A stretch of DNA of 64,000 bases from Flavobacterium psychrotolerans (GTDB lineage Bacteria > Bacteroidota > Bacteroidia > Flavobacteriales > Flavobacteriaceae): NCBI RefSeq assembly GCF_003097635.1, contig NZ_QCZI01000007.1, forward strand, positions 1 to 64,000, written 5' to 3'. The position numbers were made by a program, and so were the translations under genes. The number at the start of each line of letters is the position of its first letter. The stretch's first letter is position 1. This document shows positions 52,569-60,248 of the stretch, one piece after another. The notes beneath the pieces were generated by a model. The model worked only from the letters and a program-made list of their open reading frames with translations. It ran no database searches and had not been told where the DNA came from.

Positions 52569-53126
52569 ATGAAACATATGAAAAAAATCATCTATGTGCT
52601 GATCTTACTGCTGGTTGTGGTAAGCGGACTGGTATTTACTAATCGTGAAATTAAAAATGAAACTAAGCCATACCCAAAGCCGTTGTCTATTGCTAACAAG
52701 AAAGCCAACCTGGATGAAAGGAAAAAATGGGAGGCTTCTCCTGACGGTATAAAGTACAAAGAATGGGAGGTTTCTCCTGAAGGTAAAAAAGTGCATGCCA
52801 GTTATGATATAATAAAGAAGCACATAAAGGGGTTCACCAATATGGAGGCTGTGGTCACCTCTGTTACTTTTCAGCGCGAAAAGGGGAAATCATCAGGACC
52901 AAAATGGCTTATAGTCAAAATTAATGGCGAAGAATACATGATGCAATTTATTCCTAAGGAATTTGAGCAGTTAAAAAGCCTGAAAGTTAACGACAAAATA
53001 AGTATAAGAAGCCACAGTGCAGGGTATTCGAATAATCATCCCTATTTGATTCTATCGGGCGACTATATTGCGCGAAATAATAAGATCCTTTTTAAACGTG
53101 ACTTTAGCAAAAATAATGGTTGCTGA
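52569..53126 (+). CDS. Membrane-anchored protein divergent from the ToxR-like regulator
   Basis: No family recognised. A 185-residue protein with one N-terminal helix (KKIIYVLILLLVVVSGLVF) as anchor or uncleaved signal. Two adjacent 11-residue copies, KWEASPDGIKY and EWEVSPEGKKV, follow. A C-terminal beta-rich half (PKWLIVKINGEEYMMQF, LKVNDKISIRSHSAGYS, HPYLILSGDYIAR) could be an OB-like fold. The longest frame runs back into the regulator gene; ATGs at 52569 and 52578 are equivalent choices. It shares the divergent promoter region with the regulator and is bounded downstream by the second REP-like copy. Confidence 0.6.
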   Translation: MKHMKKIIYVLILLLVVVSGLVFTNREIKNETKPYPKPLSIANKKANLDERKKWEASPDGIKYKEWEVSPEGKKVHASYDIIKKHIKGFTNMEAVVTSVTFQREKGKSSGPKWLIVKINGEEYMMQFIPKEFEQLKSLKVNDKISIRSHSAGYSNNHPYLILSGDYIARNNKILFKRDFSKNNGC

Positions 53127-53198
53127 GAATTAGGTGCCTCACGATTAGCTACACCCGAGGTTGCAAGCCGAACGGAGCAGAGTTAATCACAATTAAAC

Positions 53199-53330
53199 CC
53201 CAGATGTCACAGCTATAAGTGGTTCTATAGTGCTGATTTGCAATCAGTGCCTGTAGAGTGAAGTATTCGGTAACACGCTACGGAGTCCCCTATTTTGCAG
53301 AGCGTTACCGAACACTTTGAATAAGGAACC
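53199..53330. repeat. REP-like intergenic repeat, right copy
   Basis: CCCCAGATGTCACAGCTATAAG, then GCTGATTTGCAATCAGTGCC, then GAAGTATTCGGTAACACGCT correspond segment by segment to the left copy at 51425. Near the end GCAGAGCGTTACCGAACAC is the same unit in inverse orientation. Together they bracket the regulator pair. Confidence 0.7.
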
Positions 53331-53461
53331 CTACCAATACGACTGTTTTATCGCGACAATTTTCAACTAATATTAAATGCAAAATAGGCATCATTGCACG
53401 TTATTTATGCGTAAATTAGATATGGATATTGCCGCAATTTATTAACTAAATATGTACTACT

Positions 53462-53944
53462 ATGAAAAATCTAGGCCTATTTTGTTTGCTTTTGGCTTGT
53501 GTTGGACTCCAAAGCTGTAAAAAAAATCAAAGCCCAAAAAACAATCAAGCCACTCAAGCCCAGGCTGAAAAGCCGATAAGCGTTCAGTGTTATAAAGCAC
53601 TGTATGAAAAAGACACTGTGGAATTAAAAATAAACACTTTAAAAACCGGAAAAATTAGCGGTGATATGGTGATGAAAGTTTTTAAGATGCCGAACAAGGT
53701 TGGAAAAATTTACGGCGAATTTAGTGGAGATACCTTATTTGCTAGCTACACGTTTATTGCTGGAATGAATAATAAAACAACGTACAAAAATCCAATGGCA
53801 TTTCTAAAGCGAGGAAACGAACTCATTTTAGGCAATGGAAAAATAGAAACCACTATGGGTGCCTCTTATTTTGTTAAAGGTGCTCCCATAGATTTTGATC
53901 GGGTAAAATATAAATTTACAACAGTTGACTGTGTAGATAAATGA
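53462..53944 (+). CDS. Small lipoprotein, unknown function
   Basis: A 160-residue lipoprotein: signal MKNLGLFCLLLACVGLQSC with lipobox Cys19, then a Gln/Asn/Lys-rich linker (20-40) and a compact domain (SVQCYKALYEKDTVELKINT, GKIYGEFSGDTLFASYTFIA, GNGKIETTMGASYFVKG) with two cysteines. The fold looks like a small beta-barrel that may bind a ligand, but no family is recognised. It is a single gene. Confidence 0.6.
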   Translation: MKNLGLFCLLLACVGLQSCKKNQSPKNNQATQAQAEKPISVQCYKALYEKDTVELKINTLKTGKISGDMVMKVFKMPNKVGKIYGEFSGDTLFASYTFIAGMNNKTTYKNPMAFLKRGNELILGNGKIETTMGASYFVKGAPIDFDRVKYKFTTVDCVDK

Positions 53945-54015
53945 CGGAATAGAAGGAAAAAGGTATTCCCCTTGCTGGCATGAGCATCGCCCAATAAACA
54001 ATATCGCCATCAGAG

Positions 54016-54053
54016 AATAATGGATAATTGTCAATTGCCAATTATCCATTATT
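54016..54053. repeat. Perfect 15-bp inverted repeat overlapping the trmL 3' end
   Basis: AATAATGGATAATTG (54016-54030) and CAATTATCCATTATT (54039-54053) are exact reverse complements around TCAATTGC. The right arm encodes the last residues and stop of trmL. It could act as a bidirectional terminator between convergent genes. Confidence 0.8.
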
Positions 54054-54500
54054 AATTAAAATCTGTCTCTTCGCCTCGCCCACCACAAACGCCACCGAAT
54101 TGGCAATGTTAAAACTCCGAATCAATTTAGACATCGGAATGGTTAAATGGTTGGGAAACAACTGGAGAACCGCCTCGCTCAAACCCACGCTTTCTTTGCC
54201 AAAAACCAACCAATCGCCATCCTGAAAGTTGGCTTCATAAATAGACGTTTTGGCATGAGAGCTCATGAGAAAAACTCTTGACTTATCCCGTATTTGAGCA
54301 GTCCACTCCTCCACATTTTGGTATTCGGTGACATCAAGGTGTACCCAATAATCCAATCCGGAACGTTTCAAATTCTTGTCGTTAATGACAAAACCAAACG
54401 GGTGAATTAAGTGCAATTTACTTTCGGTTCCTACGCACAAACGGCCTATGTTTCCAGTGTTGTTTGGGATTTCGGGTTCTACTAAAACGATGTTTAACAT
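54042..54500 (-). CDS. trmL: tRNA (cytidine/uridine-2'-O-)-methyltransferase TrmL
   Basis: A 152-residue SPOUT methyltransferase that 2'-O-methylates the wobble base 34 of tRNA-Leu species using S-adenosylmethionine. The N-terminal VLVEPEIPNNTGNIGRLC and the C-terminal knot (LVFGKESVGL, LTIPMSKLIRSFNIANSVAF) are diagnostic. The final residues NNG and stop are encoded by the inverted repeat at 54016. It lies 34 bases behind the pseudouridine synthase gene on the same strand, so two RNA modification genes are cotranscribed. Confidence 0.95.
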   Translation of the reverse strand: MLNIVLVEPEIPNNTGNIGRLCVGTESKLHLIHPFGFVINDKNLKRSGLDYWVHLDVTEYQNVEEWTAQIRDKSRVFLMSSHAKTSIYEANFQDGDWLVFGKESVGLSEAVLQLFPNHLTIPMSKLIRSFNIANSVAFVVGEAKRQILINNG

Positions 54501-54534
54501 TTTGGGGGTGGTGTTGATTTTTGGGTGCTTATTG

Positions 54535-55104
54535 TTAGGTTATTGGGAAATTGGGGACTTCTAGGACATCTCCAGCTTTTAAATCGTTTAGATGTACGTT
54601 TCCTATGCGAACGCGAACCAATCGAAGGGTTGGAAATCCCACAGCAGCGGTCATTTTCCGAACCTGCCGGAACTTGCCTTCGTTAACAATTATGGAGGCC
54701 CAGGAAGTGGGTCCGTGACGTTCATCACGAATCTTTTTTCCTCTTGGTCCAAAATTTGGGATTTCATTTACAATAAAGGCCTTGCAAGGTTTCGTGATAT
54801 ACTTTGTGCCTTCAAATCCTATTTCTATTCCGTTTTGCAACCGCTCAATCGCTTCTTGGGTAATGATGCCGTCCACCTGAACGTAATATTCTTTATCAAC
54901 TTTTCTGCTGCGTATTATTTCACTCATTTTCCCGTCGGTGGTCAGCAAAAGCAAGCCTTCGGAATCTTCGTCCAGCCTGCCTATTGCCATGGTTCCGGCG
55001 GGAAAATCATGCAATTCCCCCAGTAATTTCTTTTTGCGCTTTAATTCGTAAATGAACTGGCTCAAATAACCGTAGGGTTTGTGAATAATGAAATGGTGGT
55101 GCAT
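54535..55104 (-). CDS. rRNA pseudouridine synthase (RluE-like)
   Basis: A 189-residue pseudouridine synthase of the RsuA/RluB/E/F group. The catalytic Asp is in GRLDEDSEGLLLLT (about residue 44), followed by KVDKEYYVQVDG and KFRQVRKMTAAVGFPTLRLVR. It lacks the N-terminal S4 domain, as RluE does. RluE modifies U2457 of E. coli 23S rRNA; the exact target here is inferred. It precedes trmL in one unit. Confidence 0.88.
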   Translation of the reverse strand: MHHHFIIHKPYGYLSQFIYELKRKKKLLGELHDFPAGTMAIGRLDEDSEGLLLLTTDGKMSEIIRSRKVDKEYYVQVDGIITQEAIERLQNGIEIGFEGTKYITKPCKAFIVNEIPNFGPRGKKIRDERHGPTSWASIIVNEGKFRQVRKMTAAVGFPTLRLVRVRIGNVHLNDLKAGDVLEVPNFPIT

Positions 55105-55213
55105 AGGGAAAGCTATAATTTTGCGTAAAAATACAATTTTGAAATTATCTTCTTTTGAATTCTACAATTGATATTATTCCTTACTTTTACTTTCTACTAA
55201 AACAGTATTTTTT

Positions 55214-56584
55214 ATGTCGAATCTATTTCCATTTTTAATTCTTTTTATCGTTGCCCTTGCCCTTGGTTTTTTTATGGGGAAACTACTATTTTCTGCCCGT
55301 TTCCAAACCGAAAAAATTAGTTTGGAGGAAAAAGGGATTGCCTTAACTTCACAATTCAACTTGCTGAAAGAACAACTTGAAAAGGACAAAACAGCTTTCG
55401 AAAAGCAGCTATTGGTTGCCAGCAGTGAAAAAGAAGCCATTCGAAATGAAAAAGATAGCCTCGCTATTCAGCTCTCCAAAAAGGAAGTCGATTTTGAGAA
55501 TTTGTGGGAACGCAACAAAGAACAAAAGGACGAAGTAGAGAAACTACAAGAAAAATTCACCAAAGAATTCGAAAATCTAGCCAACAAGATTCTGGAAGAA
55601 AAATCGAATAAATTTACGGAACAGAACAAAGAAAACATGAAAAACATCCTAACGCCTTTGCAGGATAAAATTCATCTTTTTGAGAAAAAAGTGGAGGACA
55701 CCCACAAGGAAAGCATTGATTATCATGCAGCTTTACGCCAACAAATCATTGGCCTTAGCAAGATGAACGAGCAAATGAGTAAGGAAACCATCAACCTGAC
55801 CAAAGCCTTAAAAGGTGATAGCAAAATGCAGGGAAATTGGGGCGAACTGGTATTGGAACGCGTTTTAGAAAAATCAGGTTTGGAAAAAGATCGCGAATAT
55901 TATGTGCAGCAATCGCATACTAATGGTGACGGACAGCGCGTTTTTCCCGATGTGGTGATTAATTTACCTGACGGAAAAAAGATGATTGTTGATTCTAAAG
56001 TTTCCCTTACTGCTTATGAAAAATACATTAACGAAGAAGACGATGCTTTAAAAAGCGGTTATTTAAAGGAGCACGTCAATTCCATCAAACGCCATGTGGA
56101 GCAATTGGGAGAAAAAAATTACCAAGATTTATACCAAATAGAAAGCCCCGATTTTGTGCTGCTTTTTATTCCTATTGAACCTGCTTTTGCCGTTGCCCTA
56201 AATGAGGATTTAGCCTTATACAACAAAGCCTTTGAGAAAAACATTGTGATCGTTACTCCATCAACATTATTGGCCACTTTACGAACCATCGACAGCATGT
56301 GGGCCAACCAAAAGCAACAGGAAAACGCCTATGAAATTGCGAGACAGGCTGGAGCGTTATACGATAAATTTGAAGGGTTTTATACTGATTTAGTCTTGGT
56401 AGGAAAAAAAATGGACGAAGGAAAAAAAGTCTATGAAGAATCTATGAAAAAACTTTATTCTGGAAACGGAAACCTCATCACGAGTGTGGAAAAACTCAAA
56501 AAAATGGGGGCCAAGGCCAAGAAATCCCTACCAGATAGCATCTTGAAACGAGCTGAAAATGATGAAATTGAACTTTTAAATTAG
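55214..56584 (+). CDS. rmuC: DNA recombination protein RmuC homologue
   Basis: A 456-residue protein: an N-terminal membrane anchor (residues 3-22, FPFLILFIVALALGFFMG), a long coiled coil (about 30-185), and the RmuC nuclease-like domain (about 195-400). The domain shows KMQGNWGELVLERVLEKSGL, VFPDVVINLPDGKKMIVDSK with the Asp and Lys of a PD-(D/E)xK-type centre, and FIPIEPAFAVAL. RmuC limits recombination at inverted repeats in E. coli. It begins a three-gene operon with the next two genes. Confidence 0.93.
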   Translation: MSNLFPFLILFIVALALGFFMGKLLFSARFQTEKISLEEKGIALTSQFNLLKEQLEKDKTAFEKQLLVASSEKEAIRNEKDSLAIQLSKKEVDFENLWERNKEQKDEVEKLQEKFTKEFENLANKILEEKSNKFTEQNKENMKNILTPLQDKIHLFEKKVEDTHKESIDYHAALRQQIIGLSKMNEQMSKETINLTKALKGDSKMQGNWGELVLERVLEKSGLEKDREYYVQQSHTNGDGQRVFPDVVINLPDGKKMIVDSKVSLTAYEKYINEEDDALKSGYLKEHVNSIKRHVEQLGEKNYQDLYQIESPDFVLLFIPIEPAFAVALNEDLALYNKAFEKNIVIVTPSTLLATLRTIDSMWANQKQQENAYEIARQAGALYDKFEGFYTDLVLVGKKMDEGKKVYEESMKKLYSGNGNLITSVEKLKKMGAKAKKSLPDSILKRAENDEIELLN

Positions 56585-56591
56585 CAAAAAA

Positions 56592-56957
56592 ATGAAAAGA
56601 ACACTTGGTTACATGTTATTAACTATCCTTTTAGGAATTACCGCCTATTTTACCTTTTTGTATTTTGCTACCTATAGCGAAGGGGTTCGAGCTGGCGAAT
56701 TGATAAAAGTGAGCCATAAGGGCGTTATTTTCAAAACCTGGGAAGGCGAAATGAGCCAAGGAATTTCGGGGGCTCAAATCTTCTCTTTTTCCGTTCTGGA
56801 CCGCGACAAAAAAGTGATTGAAGACTTACAAGAAATGCAAGGCCAATATGTAAAAGTCACTTATGTTGAACGATTTAGAACCTTTCCGTGGTGGGGAGAC
56901 AGCAAGTATTTTGTAATCAATGTCGAAAAAGAAAAATCACCCTTTAATAGTAAATGA
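56592..56957 (+). CDS. Small membrane-anchored conserved protein
   Basis: A 121-residue protein with one N-terminal helix (RTLGYMLLTILLGITAYFTF) and a short soluble domain (GVRAGELIKVSHKGVIFKTWEGE, read as GVRAGELIKVSHKG and VIFKTWEGE; FSFSVLDRDKKVIEDL; VTYVERFRTFPWWGDSKYFV). The Bacteroidota family is sometimes labelled 6-phosphogluconate dehydrogenase, which this sequence cannot be, since it has no nucleotide-binding fold. It lies 7 bases after rmuC and overlaps the thioesterase gene by 4 (ATGA). Function unknown. Confidence 0.75.
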   Translation: MKRTLGYMLLTILLGITAYFTFLYFATYSEGVRAGELIKVSHKGVIFKTWEGEMSQGISGAQIFSFSVLDRDKKVIEDLQEMQGQYVKVTYVERFRTFPWWGDSKYFVINVEKEKSPFNSK

Positions 56958-57499
56958 TGAGTCTCAATTTTAAAACCGTAGCAGCATCAAAAATCACTAT
57001 TTCACAATTGATGTTACCCTCCCATTCCAATTTTAATGGCAAAATACACGGAGGCTATATTTTGTCCTTAATGGATCAAATCGCTTTTGCCTGTGCCTCA
57101 AAATATTCGGGATCCTATTGCGTGACGGCTTCTGTGGACACGGTTGATTTTTTGGGCCCTATTGAAATTGGAGAATTGGTTACCCTGAAAGCATCCGTGA
57201 ATTATGTTGGTAAAACATCCATGGTGATAGGCATTCGGGTAGATTCTGAAAACATTCAATCCGGAGAAATTAAGCACTGTAATTCCTCCTATTTTACTAT
57301 GGTGGCCAAAGACAAATTTGGAAATTCAGTCGCGGTTCCTGGGTTAGTCCTTTCGGGCTTAGAGGAAAGGAGGCGTTTTTACAATTGTCTAAAAAAGATA
57401 GCGATTAAAAAAGAAAGAGACCAACACGAAGAAACTTTTGATTATTCCTCCAGAGAAGTTTTAAAGGAACTTGAAAAATATAATGTTCAAATACTTTGA
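56954..57499 (+). CDS. Acyl-CoA thioesterase, hotdog fold
   Basis: A 181-residue hotdog-fold thioesterase of the YciA/BFIT type that hydrolyses acyl-CoA to free acid and CoA. The hotdog helix is NGKIHGGYILSLMDQIAFAC, the dimer strand TASVDTVDFLGPIEIGELV, and the third block VNYVGKTSMVIGIRVDSEN. An extra C-terminal helix (about 135-181) is typical of the hexameric subgroup. Its ATG overlaps the stop of the preceding gene, so translation is coupled. Chain-length preference is not readable. Confidence 0.9.
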   Translation: MMSLNFKTVAASKITISQLMLPSHSNFNGKIHGGYILSLMDQIAFACASKYSGSYCVTASVDTVDFLGPIEIGELVTLKASVNYVGKTSMVIGIRVDSENIQSGEIKHCNSSYFTMVAKDKFGNSVAVPGLVLSGLEERRRFYNCLKKIAIKKERDQHEETFDYSSREVLKELEKYNVQIL

Positions 57500-57612
57500 C
57501 AACAAAAGCTACTCATTTAAAAAACTAAACCGCTACAAAAGACCAATTCCTAACATGATAATATTGTCTATTTTCTTCTAAAAAAATTAAAAACTAATCC
57601 TAATAATTTTAA

Positions 57613-57620
57613 TATTTTTG
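57613..57620 (+). promoter_or_regulatory. -7 element upstream of the YceI gene
   Basis: TATTTTTG matches TAnnTTTG and lies 122 bases before the ATG at 57742, implying a leader of about 115 nt with no structure that I recognise. Confidence 0.35.
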
Positions 57621-57741
57621 ATATTTTTTCCTTAACTTTATGAGGGTGTCAAAGTAAAAAAAGAACTAATCTAATTCCCAAAAATCAATCGCCACGGATA
57701 CGAATGTGTGCTATGCAGCTATATTAAAATAGTACCTCCAA

Positions 57742-58281
57742 ATGAAAACAACAATCCTCATTAGCGCATTAATCTTGACAACCGTTATGTTCGCCCAGGA
57801 CAAAATGATTGCCAAAACCGGCAAAATCACTTTCGAAGCTTCTGTTCCCAGCTTTGAAGAAGTGACGGCAATCAATCATATAGGATCTTGTTTATTAAAT
57901 TCAAAAACAGGCGAAATTGCGTGTTTAGTTTTGGTTAAAGGTTTCCGATTCAAACTGGCCTTGATGGAAGAACATTTCAATGAAAATTACATTGAAAGTA
58001 ATGATTATCCAAAAGCCACTTTTAAAGGCATTATTCAGGGATTCAATAGCAACATAATTGGAACTACCCCAAAACAATTTAAAATGAAAGGCAAATTGGA
58101 AATTCATGGGAAAAAGAAAGAAATCGACACCAATGCCACACTCCGAAAAACAGATGGAGGCATCGAAATTATTTCTGATTTTAATGTAAATTCAGACGAA
58201 TTTGCCATCGTAATTCCATCGGTGGTAAGCTGGAAAGTAGCTAAAACGGTCAACATAAAAACAGAATTTTTGGTAAAATAA
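57742..58281 (+). CDS. YceI-family periplasmic protein
   Basis: A 179-residue exported protein with signal peptide MKTTILISALILTTVMFAQ. The YceI lipocalin-like fold, an eight-stranded barrel that binds isoprenoid chains in known members, is indicated by KTGKITFEASVPSFEEVTAI, FRFKLALMEEHFNENYIESND, YPKATFKGIIQGF and GKLEIHGKKKEI. It is a single gene ending at the terminator at 58322. The ligand is not known; quinone or carotenoid-type lipids are usual guesses. Confidence 0.88.
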   Translation: MKTTILISALILTTVMFAQDKMIAKTGKITFEASVPSFEEVTAINHIGSCLLNSKTGEIACLVLVKGFRFKLALMEEHFNENYIESNDYPKATFKGIIQGFNSNIIGTTPKQFKMKGKLEIHGKKKEIDTNATLRKTDGGIEIISDFNVNSDEFAIVIPSVVSWKVAKTVNIKTEFLVK

Positions 58282-58321
58282 ATGCTTTACTTTAAAATAA
58301 ATTATGCTGCGGAATAAACAT

Positions 58322-58347
58322 AAAGTCTCTTATTGGGACTTTTTTTG
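58322..58347 (+). terminator. Terminator after the YceI gene
   Basis: AAAGTCTC-TTATT-GGGACTTT with one G-T pair, followed by T's, 40 bases past the stop. Confidence 0.85.
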
Positions 58348-58466
58348 ATGCTGATTTGAATCCTACAAAATAATAAATAGTTGTAATTAGGAGTTGTGTA
58401 TGCCTATAAATTGCAATAATGACAATCCGCAATAATCACGTTTAAAACTATTATTTTTTACAATAT

Positions 58467-58554
58467 AATGGAAATATAAGTATAAATATTTCTGTTATAC
58501 TGGAAAAAATAATATTAATATTTCCATTAAATATTCAAATGTTTCTTATCTTTG
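58467..58554 (+). promoter_or_regulatory. Promoter region of the DUF4143 ATPase gene with inverted repeat
   Basis: TATCTTTG followed by C (58547-58554) is a perfect -7 element only 7 bases before the ATG at 58562, so the mRNA would be nearly leaderless. Upstream, AATGGAAATAT (58467-58477) and ATATTTCCATT (58518-58528) are exact inverted repeats and could be an operator. Confidence 0.45.
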
Positions 58555-58561
58555 CTTCATT

Positions 58562-59698
58562 ATGTATCAAAGATTACAAATACAAACGCTCACACAATGG
58601 CTTTTTAAAGATAAAGTCCTTGTACTTATTGGAGCAAGACAAGTAGGAAAATCGACCTTGCTAAAAGCGATGTTGCAACAATTACCTTATCCTTTTTTGA
58701 GTTTAAATGGAGAAGAATCACACATAAAAAAACTGTTTGAGGAACCCACAGTCGAAAAATTGCGCCAGATTGTGGGCGATAATAAAATCGTACTTATAGA
58801 CGAAGCCCAACAAATCAAAAACATCGGATTGTGTTTGAAAATGCTTTTTGACAATCTCAAAGACGTTCAATTTATTGCGAGTGGCTCTTCGGCTTTGGAA
58901 ATTGCAGACGAAATTTTTGAACCATTGACCGGGAGGCATTTTGTATTTCATTTATATCCGTTGAGTGTTGAAGAAATATACACGAAAAATGGTTTTTTGA
59001 AATTTACGGAAAACCTGAATTGGCATTTGGTTTACGGCATGTATCCCGATGTTTTGAACAACCGAAATCACGCCAAAAAATATCTAAAAAGCATTGCCAA
59101 TCAATATCTCTATAAAGATGTTTTGGCTTGGAAAGACATTCGAAAACCCGATTTGCTGAATAAATTATTACAACTCTTGGCGCATCAAATAGGTTGCGAA
59201 GTTTCCCTAAACGAACTGGCGATGCAACTAAAAGTGAAGTCGGAAACGGTGGATAATTACATCGATTTATTGGAAAAATCCTTTGTGTTATTTCGTTTAA
59301 AAAGTTATGCCACCAATGAAAGAAAAGAGGTTACCAAAATGCGAAAAATCTATTTTTATGATTTAGGAATTCGGAATGCCATTATCGATAATTTTTCGCC
59401 CATAGAATTACGAAATGATGTGGGTGCGCTATGGGAAAACTTTGTGGTTATGGAAATCATTAAAGCCAATGAATATGCACAAAAGGATTTCAATTACTAT
59501 TTTTGGAGGACTTTACAACAGCAAGAAGTAGATTTTATCGTTCAGGACGAACAACAAATCACAGCCTTTGAAATGAAATGGGGAAACAAAGGCAAAATAA
59601 CCAAAGCTTTCACGAACAGTTACCCTAATGCCAAAACTGAACTAATTAGTCCCGACAACTTTTTCGAGAAAATAGTTGTTAAAGAAAATACTTTATAA
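58562..59698 (+). CDS. AAA ATPase with DUF4143 (AAA_14 type)
   Basis: A 378-residue ATPase of the AAA_14-DUF4143 family. The P-loop VLIGARQVGKSTLLKA is at about residues 22-37, Walker B KIVLIDEAQQI at about 75-85, and sensor FIASGSSALEI at about 103-113. The C-terminal DUF4143 domain (about 195-375) contains YFYDLGIRNAIIDNF, GALWENFVVMEII, FNYYFWRTLQQQEVDFIVQD and AFEMKWG, which resembles a nuclease-like Asp...Glu-x-Lys core. Such genes occur as accessory single genes and the role is unknown. The very short leader and AT-rich surroundings fit an acquired gene. Confidence 0.9.
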   Translation: MYQRLQIQTLTQWLFKDKVLVLIGARQVGKSTLLKAMLQQLPYPFLSLNGEESHIKKLFEEPTVEKLRQIVGDNKIVLIDEAQQIKNIGLCLKMLFDNLKDVQFIASGSSALEIADEIFEPLTGRHFVFHLYPLSVEEIYTKNGFLKFTENLNWHLVYGMYPDVLNNRNHAKKYLKSIANQYLYKDVLAWKDIRKPDLLNKLLQLLAHQIGCEVSLNELAMQLKVKSETVDNYIDLLEKSFVLFRLKSYATNERKEVTKMRKIYFYDLGIRNAIIDNFSPIELRNDVGALWENFVVMEIIKANEYAQKDFNYYFWRTLQQQEVDFIVQDEQQITAFEMKWGNKGKITKAFTNSYPNAKTELISPDNFFEKIVVKENTL

Positions 59699-59745
59699 AC
59701 TTAAACAAAAGGAAATTTGGTTATATTTGAGATTACGAATTGGAT

Positions 59746-59779
59746 TACAAATAATTACAAACGATTATAATTATTTGTA
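59746..59779 (+). repeat. Perfect 12-bp inverted repeat
   Basis: TACAAATAATTA (59746-59757) and TAATTATTTGTA (59768-59779) enclose CAAACGATTA. It lies 47 bases after the ATPase stop. No T-run follows, so a terminator role is weak. Confidence 0.6.
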
Positions 59780-59856
59780 AGCGTCCTACCGTCAGACGTT
59801 ATATTCTCAGAACGAAAAATAGAAAAACACCTACTTGAAAAATAAAAATTTAGAAA

Positions 59857-60014
59857 ATGGAAAAAATAGAAATTTATTCAAGCAAAAAAAATCATTTTTA
59901 TTACTAATTGCTTCACTAATTTTTGTCATTGGTGGAATTTATATGTTTATGAACGCTGAAAATTCTACAGGCTATAGAGTAATAAATACACTTTTTACAA
60001 AAGAAATGTGTTAA
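59857..60014 (+). pseudogene. Frameshifted, truncated STM3941-family membrane protein
   Basis: An ATG at 59857 opens MEKIEIYSSKKN and hits a stop after 16 codons. If one A is removed from the run of eight at 59884-59891, the frame continues as SSKKKSFLLLIASLIFVIGG, IYMFMNAENSTGYRVINTLF and TKEMC to a stop at 60012-60014. The start and the hydrophobic helix resemble the STM3941-type small membrane proteins of Flavobacteria, as far as I recall them. About two thirds of a normal-length protein is missing after this point, so the gene is broken twice. Confidence 0.55.
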
Positions 60015-60201
60015 AATTAACACTTATGTATAAAGTAATTGGCAAAAATATGATAAAAACTAAAATTATCACTAACTTGCCATTGCTGAAAAGAAGTTTT
60101 ATCAAAAAACGGTCACTGACAGCATCATAATTTTCTAAAATAAAGGCGTAAGCATAATTGTTTTGTTTTAATACGTATTGGGTGTTTGGCTTTTTTAGCA
60201 A
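59995..60201 (-). CDS. Possible small membrane protein or gene fragment
   Basis: A 68-residue open frame starting MLKKPNTQYVLKQNNYAYAF, with one strong hydrophobic helix near its end (KLVIILVFIIFLPITLYISV). Composition looks protein-like, but there is no recognised family, ribosome binding site or good promoter, and it overlaps the end of the STM3941 remnant on the other strand. It may be a fragment left by the same decay. Low confidence. Confidence 0.25.
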   Translation of the reverse strand: MLKKPNTQYVLKQNNYAYAFILENYDAVSDRFLIKLLFSNGKLVIILVFIIFLPITLYISVNFNTFLL

Positions 60202-60248
60202 AAAATTAACTGTTGATATTTTTTTCTTACCTTTAAATAAAACTAACT

